DNA of 27,473 bases from a virus: IMG/VR virus record IMGVR_UViG_3300006810_000296, positions 1 to 27,473 of that record. One strand, 5' to 3'. A model generated the notes under the pieces. That model did not search any database, was not told the origin of the DNA, and saw nothing but the letters and a program-made list of their open reading frames with translations. The position numbers were made by a program, and so were the translations under genes. Below, one piece after another: positions 23,575 to 27,473 of the stretch (positions within the stretch are counted from its first letter, which is position 1; every line of letters begins with the position of its first letter).

Positions 23575-25525
23575 CTCACCTGTGATTTATCGTGGCAACA
23601 ATGCTTTCAACTTAAAGGACAATATCCAGTCTCAAACCTTTGGAGCGCTAGCAAGCAGTAATCAGATCTTATTAAATGGGACGGGCGGCGGAAGCACGAC
23701 GATAAGCGCAAACTTTAGCACTGCGCGCACGGTAACTTTTCCCGATATTGGAGCAGATTATAATCTTGTTCCTGCTAGCGGAAATACGGCAATCGCTGGA
23801 ACGAAAACGTTCACAAGCCCAGTCTATTGCACCACTGCGACGGCTGGTTTTTACGCAAACTCAAGCGGAGCTGCCGGACAAGCTTTCTTCAGGATGCAAA
23901 ACACGACGCAGTCATGGTCATGGATCATGAACAGTGACACAACCAACGGCGTTACTTTGTACGACTGGACAAACACCACAAGCCGCTACAAGTTTGGTTT
24001 AGATGGTATTTTTGATATTTTTGCGACAAGCAATCAGATACGGTTCGGCACAACCAACACCACGACAATCTCAGCCACAGCGCCGAGCAGTTCACTGACG
24101 CTGACGATTCCAGATGCTGGGACAAATGCGAATTTTGTCTTGTCGGAATCAGCGCAGACGATTGCAGGAGCATTGACTCTCAGTAGTGCGCTTACAATCA
24201 CACCGACGACAAATCAGCTCGTTCTTGGCACCACAAACACGACCACAATCAGCGCTACAGCTCCTTCTAGCTCGCTCGTCTACACGATGCCAGACGTTGG
24301 CGGTAATGCTGATTTTGTCATGACAGCCGGAGCCCAGACGATTGGCGGGGCGAAGACGTTTAGCTCTCCAGTCTCTATCAGTGATTCAACAACAAATGCA
24401 GCTTTGAATATTACGAGTCAAAGCACGATAGTAAATAACAATGATTTATTTGGTGCTATCAATTTTGTCTCCAGCGATGCGAGCGCAGGAGCATCGGGGA
24501 CCAGAGTTAAAGTGACTGGTCAGGCTTCTGATTCTGCCGGTGGAATTGGAGCAGGCGCTTTTGTTGTTCAGGTAACAGATGCCAGCACTACAACACTGAC
24601 TGAAGTTTTTCGAGCGCAGTCAACCGGATCCGGAAATTTTGAATCCTACTTTTTGAACGGCAACGTCGGCATAGGGACGGCGAGCCCAACTGCTAAGCTA
24701 CATGTTTCAGAAGATTCTGCTAATGCATACATTAATCTCACTAGAACTGGCACCACTCCTCACCGTCTACTACTCGGAGCAGAAAACAGTGGTTGTAAAC
24801 TTTATGCTAGAACCACAGGCACCACAGCCGGACCGATGGCTTTCCTTTCGGGAACAACACAAGCAATTGCATATGATACAGCAGGAGCCGTCACGCTAGG
24901 GCCGAGTGGGGCTGCTCTTAGACATAATGTAAATGGAGAAATAAGGGCTACCTACAATATAAATGCCGCCCCCGCAATAGAAATACTAAATACCAATTCC
25001 GGGACTTCTTCTGCTGCGAGAATGCTTTTAACCTCTAACGGGGGAACCGGAGTAATTGTAAAAAACTCCACTACAAATACAGCCGCTCCAGGGGCTGATA
25101 GGCTCGGCGTTATTAATGAAAGTGGGGGAGTATACCTTGCTCCCGGAGGCACTTCTTGGACAGCTATCTCCGACATGCGTCACAAAACTAAAATTTCTGA
25201 CTTAGGGCAAGTTCTTCAGGGACTTCTAGGACTCTCTGTCTTCACTTACCAAACAGATGAGTCAGTAGCAGCAGGTAAAGCCCCGATTGAACTTGGCCTC
25301 TCTGCTCAAGAAATGCTCAACGTTGCTCCTGAGGTTGTAACAGGCTCTGAAGAAACTCAATATGGTATTTCCTATGACCGCCTCTCTGTTGTCGCAATCA
25401 AAGCAATCCAGGAGCTTGCTTCGCTGCGCTCCAGCGATGCTGACCGCATCGAGAAACTTACAGCCAAACTAGAAGCCGCAGAGGCAGAGATTGAAGCACT
25501 GAAAGGAGCCTCCCATGCCCTCTAA
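23567..25525 (+). CDS. Tail fibre/spike with C-terminal S74 autoprocessing chaperone, 652 aa
   Basis: This is a receptor-contacting trimeric fibre. ATG 23567 overlaps the previous stop by 8 nt. The N-terminal third contains three 60-residue repeats. The middle carries GNVGIGTASPTAKLHVSE, a common fibre sequence. From residue 535 comes a Peptidase S74 intramolecular chaperone: ISDMRHKTKI with the conserved Ser535-Asp536 cleavage dyad, then FTYQTD, GLSAQEMLNVAPEVV and YDRLSVVAIKAIQEL, ending in a coiled coil. Family knowledge says this domain drives trimer folding and then cuts itself off at the Ser-Asp, freeing about 118 residues. Codon use and AT content shift inside the gene, notably at 24.39-24.48 and 24.94-25.13 kb. 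Confidence 0.88.
   Translation: MPNSPVIYRGNNAFNLKDNIQSQTFGALASSNQILLNGTGGGSTTISANFSTARTVTFPDIGADYNLVPASGNTAIAGTKTFTSPVYCTTATAGFYANSSGAAGQAFFRMQNTTQSWSWIMNSDTTNGVTLYDWTNTTSRYKFGLDGIFDIFATSNQIRFGTTNTTTISATAPSSSLTLTIPDAGTNANFVLSESAQTIAGALTLSSALTITPTTNQLVLGTTNTTTISATAPSSSLVYTMPDVGGNADFVMTAGAQTIGGAKTFSSPVSISDSTTNAALNITSQSTIVNNNDLFGAINFVSSDASAGASGTRVKVTGQASDSAGGIGAGAFVVQVTDASTTTLTEVFRAQSTGSGNFESYFLNGNVGIGTASPTAKLHVSEDSANAYINLTRTGTTPHRLLLGAENSGCKLYARTTGTTAGPMAFLSGTTQAIAYDTAGAVTLGPSGAALRHNVNGEIRATYNINAAPAIEILNTNSGTSSAARMLLTSNGGTGVIVKNSTTNTAAPGADRLGVINESGGVYLAPGGTSWTAISDMRHKTKISDLGQVLQGLLGLSVFTYQTDESVAAGKAPIELGLSAQEMLNVAPEVVTGSEETQYGISYDRLSVVAIKAIQELASLRSSDADRIEKLTAKLEAAEAEIEALKGASHAL
23651..24382 (+). 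repeat. Three 180-nt (60-residue) coding repeats in the fibre
   Basis: Copies lie at 23651-23830, 24023-24202 and 24203-24382, all in frame. Copies two and three are directly adjacent and match at about 38 of 60 residues (shared core GTTNTTTISATAPSSSL). The first copy is more diverged (NQILLNGTGGGSTTISA, then TFPDIGADYNLV, then IAGTKTF). The shared pattern is NQ-L-G-TTTISA, then a strand, PD-G-NA-FV, AQTI-GA and a final strand. Modular repeats of this kind set fibre shaft length. Confidence 0.75.
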
Positions 25526-25655
25526 ATCCCCAGCACAGAAGAAGCTGATGCAAGCAGCTGCGAACAATCCAGCGTTTGCGAAAGTCGTAGGCATTCCGCA
25601 GTCTGTGGCGCGTGAGTTTGTTGCAGCGGATAAGAAGCAAAAGCCCAAGAAGTAG
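25515..25655 (+). CDS. Small basic phage protein, 46 aa
   Basis: This is a short gene overlapping the fibre stop by 11 nt, with AAAGGAG 5-7 nt before the ATG. The protein is basic at both ends and contains PAFAKVVGIPQSVAREFVAA. I recognise this pattern from many small (about 45-60 aa) phage proteins with the form SKAQ..LM.A.AHNP.FAKKVGIPQSVAKDFVAADK. Their function is not known to me. Lys is abundant at the C-terminus (ADKKQKPKK). The strong family resemblance makes a chance open frame unlikely. Confidence 0.75.
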   Translation: MPSKSPAQKKLMQAAANNPAFAKVVGIPQSVAREFVAADKKQKPKK

Positions 25656-25680
25656 ACATCCCACAGTCTCCTGATAGAAT
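25653..25680 (+). promoter_or_regulatory. Candidate sigma70 promoter inside the gap before 25707
   Basis: TAGACA (25653-25658) and TAGAAT (25675-25680) are separated by 16 bp, and each matches 5 of 6 consensus bases. The first begins at the stop codon of the small gene. The predicted start, near 25687, falls in the loop of the hairpin at 25664-25704. Transcripts from here would lack the 5' arm and have a free ribosome site. Confidence 0.4.
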
Positions 25681-25704
25681 GCCGGTTCAGCAAAAAGGAG
25701 ACTG
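25664..25704 (+). promoter_or_regulatory. RNA hairpin burying the ribosome site of the 25707 gene
   Basis: CAGTCTCCT (25664-25672) and AGGAGACTG (25696-25704) are perfect 9-bp complements around a 23-nt loop. The 3' arm contains the whole AGGAG site and ends 2 nt before ATG 25707. The element lies in a 51-nt untranslated gap after the stop at 25655. No T-run follows, so it is unlikely to terminate transcription. Confidence 0.65.
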
Positions 25705-25706
25705 AT

Positions 25707-26006
25707 ATGAAGTATGATTTTTCAGCAAAGATTCTCAATCACCTGGGCGAAGCTATCAAGACAGAAGAAGACAAAGAGCTGACTCTAAAGGACGTCATCT
25801 TCGCTCTTGGCGGCATTCAGTACCAAGGCCAGAGCCCAGACGAGAAAGCCAAAATCGGCGCGGCATGCTGGAAAGCAGCAGCGGGCGACGACTTGACTTC
25901 CGAAGAAGTCTCAGCTCTTAAAAATGCCGCCAAGCAAGTGTACAATCCCATTGTCGTTACCGCAGTGACAAAAGCATTCGAACAGGAGGCCGCTGCCTCC
26001 AAGTAA
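25707..26006 (+). CDS. Hypothetical small helical protein, 99 aa
   Basis: The AGGAG site is 6 nt before the ATG but buried in a 9-bp hairpin. The protein is wholly helical and acidic at first (LGEAIKTEEDKELTLKDVIF), then Ala and Lys-rich (IGAACWKAAAGDDLTSEEVS). It has no membrane span or recognised motif. Its size and composition recall the 93-aa leftward protein at 304-585, but I see no clear alignment. It is followed after 10 nt by a large virion protein gene. Confidence 0.7.
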   Translation: MKYDFSAKILNHLGEAIKTEEDKELTLKDVIFALGGIQYQGQSPDEKAKIGAACWKAAAGDDLTSEEVSALKNAAKQVYNPIVVTAVTKAFEQEAAASK

Positions 26007-26011
26007 GGAGG
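25985..26011 (+). promoter_or_regulatory. Mutually exclusive pairing at the 26017 ribosome site
   Basis: GGAGGC (25985-25990), GCCTCC (25995-26000) and GGAGG (26007-26011) follow one another. The middle element can pair with the upstream one (6 bp, 4-nt loop) or with the ribosome site of the next gene (5 bp, 6-nt loop), but not both. The stop codon of the upstream gene (26004-26006) lies in the second loop. Ribosomes finishing that gene would therefore decide which pair forms. This is a structural inference only. Confidence 0.35.
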
Positions 26012-26016
26012 AAGCA

Positions 26017-27138
26017 ATGACGAATCTTGTTCTACCGGATTCATCGACGACAACGCCGCTCGCTGGCGATGCCACTTACACAGGACCCTGGGAAGATGTG
26101 AGCAGCTATCCAGGAATCGCGGTTGCTGCTTTTTCGGACGTCAGCGGCACTCTTTACGTTGACTATTCTACTGACGCTTCAAACGTTGACAGCACTCTGA
26201 CCTACGACGTTGCCGCCTCGACTCCTGAGCAGCATAGACTCGTAACTCTTAGACAGTACATGCGCATCCGCTACGTGAATGATTCGACACCACAGACAGA
26301 GTTCAGGCTGGAAGTGATTGCGGGAAATTTTGCAGCCCTGTCAGCGCCGCTCAACGCCGTAATTGCCCGCGATGCTGACGCGGGAATTGTCCGCTCCTAT
26401 CCTGACTTCCTAGAAGTAGCAACGAACAAGTTCACCGGAGTCCAGGTAAACAACAAATCCGGGCGCAACGGCGACATCGACACCGCAACAGTGCCAGAAT
26501 TCATTTGGGAAGCGGGAGGGCTGTACACAGGATTCCCGACGACTTCAGGCGAACTGATTGAGGTCGTGTCGACGGATGCGAACGACACGGCAGCAGGCAC
26601 AGGGGCACGCGAAATCACAGTTTATGGACTTGATGCAAACGGACTCGTCCAAAGCGACACTTTCGCCACCAATGGCACGAGCGCGGGCGTGTCGAATCTT
26701 GTCTTCACGCGAGTCCATTCCGCTTTTGTTTCTGCCGCTGGCTCAGGAGGAGTCAATGCCGGAACTTTGACAATCCGACACAACACGACAACAGCGAACG
26801 TGTTCTTGACGATCGTCATTGGTCGTAATCAATCAAACGCGGCGGTCTTCACAGTTCCCTCAGGCAAGCGCGGAATCATCACGCGGATTCAGATTGAAGT
26901 TGACCGCGCTAATGTTTCGAGCATCGCAGGATTCCTCTGGACCAGAGCGCCAGGCGGAGACCCGGTGCGCTATCGCAGGCCATGGTCAGCTTCGAGCTCA
27001 AGCATTCATTCAGAAAAGCCCTACGGCGGTCTTGTCTTTCCAGCTTTGACAGACTTGGGGCTAATCGTAACCTCCTGTTCAGCGAATAACACAGCCGTTT
27101 ATGGAAGCTTTGATATTGTGAACGTAGACGATGACTAA
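26017..27138 (+). CDS. Virion structural protein, beta-rich, 373 aa
   Basis: A strong AAGGAGGAA site lies 5 nt before the ATG. The N-terminal region (residues 1-115) is a beta-domain (WEDVSSYPGIAVAAFSDVSG, TLYVDYSTDASN, MRIRYVNDS). The central part (about 150-270) carries a pattern I know from many phage structural proteins: EFIWEAGGLYTGFPT, REITVYGLDANGLVQSDTF, then ATNGTSAGVSNLVFTRVHSA and GGVNAGTLTIRHN. A C-terminal beta-domain follows. It is probably a surface or tail appendage component expressed late. The exact location in the virion cannot be read from sequence. Confidence 0.7.
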   Translation: MTNLVLPDSSTTTPLAGDATYTGPWEDVSSYPGIAVAAFSDVSGTLYVDYSTDASNVDSTLTYDVAASTPEQHRLVTLRQYMRIRYVNDSTPQTEFRLEVIAGNFAALSAPLNAVIARDADAGIVRSYPDFLEVATNKFTGVQVNNKSGRNGDIDTATVPEFIWEAGGLYTGFPTTSGELIEVVSTDANDTAAGTGAREITVYGLDANGLVQSDTFATNGTSAGVSNLVFTRVHSAFVSAAGSGGVNAGTLTIRHNTTTANVFLTIVIGRNQSNAAVFTVPSGKRGIITRIQIEVDRANVSSIAGFLWTRAPGGDPVRYRRPWSASSSSIHSEKPYGGLVFPALTDLGLIVTSCSANNTAVYGSFDIVNVDDD

Positions 27139-27146
27139 TCATGCTA

Positions 27147-27171
27147 ATCTCTTACATTGGAGGTAAGAGAT
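27147..27171 (+). promoter_or_regulatory. RNA hairpin over start codon of the last gene
   Basis: ATCTCTTAC (27147-27155) and GTAAGAGAT (27163-27171) are perfect 9-bp complements around a 7-nt loop. The 3' arm includes the first two bases of ATG 27170, and the ribosome site GGAGG (27159-27163) is in the loop and stem edge. It lies in the 31-nt gap after the stop at 27138. Of the three such hairpins this has the tightest loop. No T-run follows. Confidence 0.65.
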
Positions 27172-27473
27172 GAGCAAAGAATCAATTACATATGCAACTG
27201 ATATGATTGTGAAATTGCTCATAGCAGTCTGCACAATTCTGATCGGGCTTGCACAGAATCAACTTGAGAAAATGAGCGACGATATCAGCCGACTGACTCT
27301 TGCCGTCGCAGAAGTCTCAAAGGATGCGTCGCTTGCCACTCACGCGATTCAACGCATGGACCGGCAACTGTCAGCCAATGAGAACAAGGACGCGCAGGAA
27401 CACAAGGAACTCCACATCACTTTGCGAAAGCTCAGGGAGTCGATTGATGAAGCGCGTCAGAAGTCTGGCCTTG
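27170..27473 (+). CDS. Partial membrane-anchored coiled-coil protein, lysis candidate
   Basis: The gene is cut by the right edge after 101 codons with no stop. Residues about 12-28 form one hydrophobic span (MIVKLLIAVCTILIGLA), and the rest is a charged helix with heptad-like spacing (LEKMSDDISRLTLAVAEVSK; EHKELHITLRKLRESID). One N-terminal span plus a coiled coil is the layout of holin-associated XhlA-like proteins and inner-membrane spanins. A late position after the structural genes and a hairpin over its start codon fit a lysis protein whose timing must be limited. The specific family is not established. Confidence 0.6.
   Translation, partial: MSKESITYATDMIVKLLIAVCTILIGLAQNQLEKMSDDISRLTLAVAEVSKDASLATHAIQRMDRQLSANENKDAQEHKELHITLRKLRESIDEARQKSGL

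Noticed and set aside
1-27473. tRNA genes, CRISPR arrays, integrase, attachment or terminal repeats
   Set aside because: No cloverleaf-type sequence, spaced repeats, recombinase motif or matching ends were seen.

Overview
This window is a late (virion) gene block of a tailed double-stranded DNA phage or prophage, most likely of podovirus morphology. It encodes a major capsid protein, a large terminase, a P22-like portal, an adaptor and a very large tail-nozzle/stabilisation-like protein. It also has three large Gln/Ala- or Gly-rich proteins of the internal-virion type and a fibre ending in an S74 autoprocessing chaperone. I see no sheath, tube or tape-measure gene. Genes are packed with 1-8 nt stop/start overlaps, and nothing bacterial is visible. 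The host cannot be named from the sequence; base composition is balanced and Shine-Dalgarno sites are of the GGAGG type. I see no tRNA, rRNA, CRISPR array or insertion sequence.

Layout. Positions 14-585: two leftward small genes of unknown role. 684-1447: a rightward pair, a small helix-turn-helix protein and an unknown protein. 1269-2240: a leftward three-gene set headed by a possible small terminase. From 2293 almost everything is rightward. First come the capsid protein, small structural or membrane-type genes, a probable scaffold and the large terminase (2293-7431). A single leftward membrane-protein gene with its own palindrome interrupts the block (7488-7770). The tail and ejection genes follow: adaptor, two unknowns, nozzle-like protein and internal virion proteins (7853-17672). 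Next are a tandem pair of related structural genes and the portal (17684-21235), then small acidic or unknown proteins and beta-rich appendage proteins. The block ends with the fibre, small genes, another virion protein and a membrane-anchored coiled-coil protein cut by the right edge (21232-27473).

How it works together. The capsid protein, scaffold candidate and portal would build the procapsid. The terminase packages DNA. The adaptor and nozzle-like protein close the head and form the short tail. Internal proteins would be ejected into the host, and the fibre and beta-rich proteins would contact the cell surface.

The most interesting signal is regulatory. The three largest untranslated gaps inside the rightward arrays (before 5337, 25707 and 27170) each contain a perfect 8-9 bp inverted repeat that buries the ribosome binding site or start codon of the next gene. 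Nearly all other genes are translationally coupled or lie within about 25 nt of the previous stop. This suggests a shared strategy for delaying or tuning scaffold, a small unknown protein and a possible lysis protein. The head gene order is also unusual, with the portal 11 kb downstream of the large terminase.
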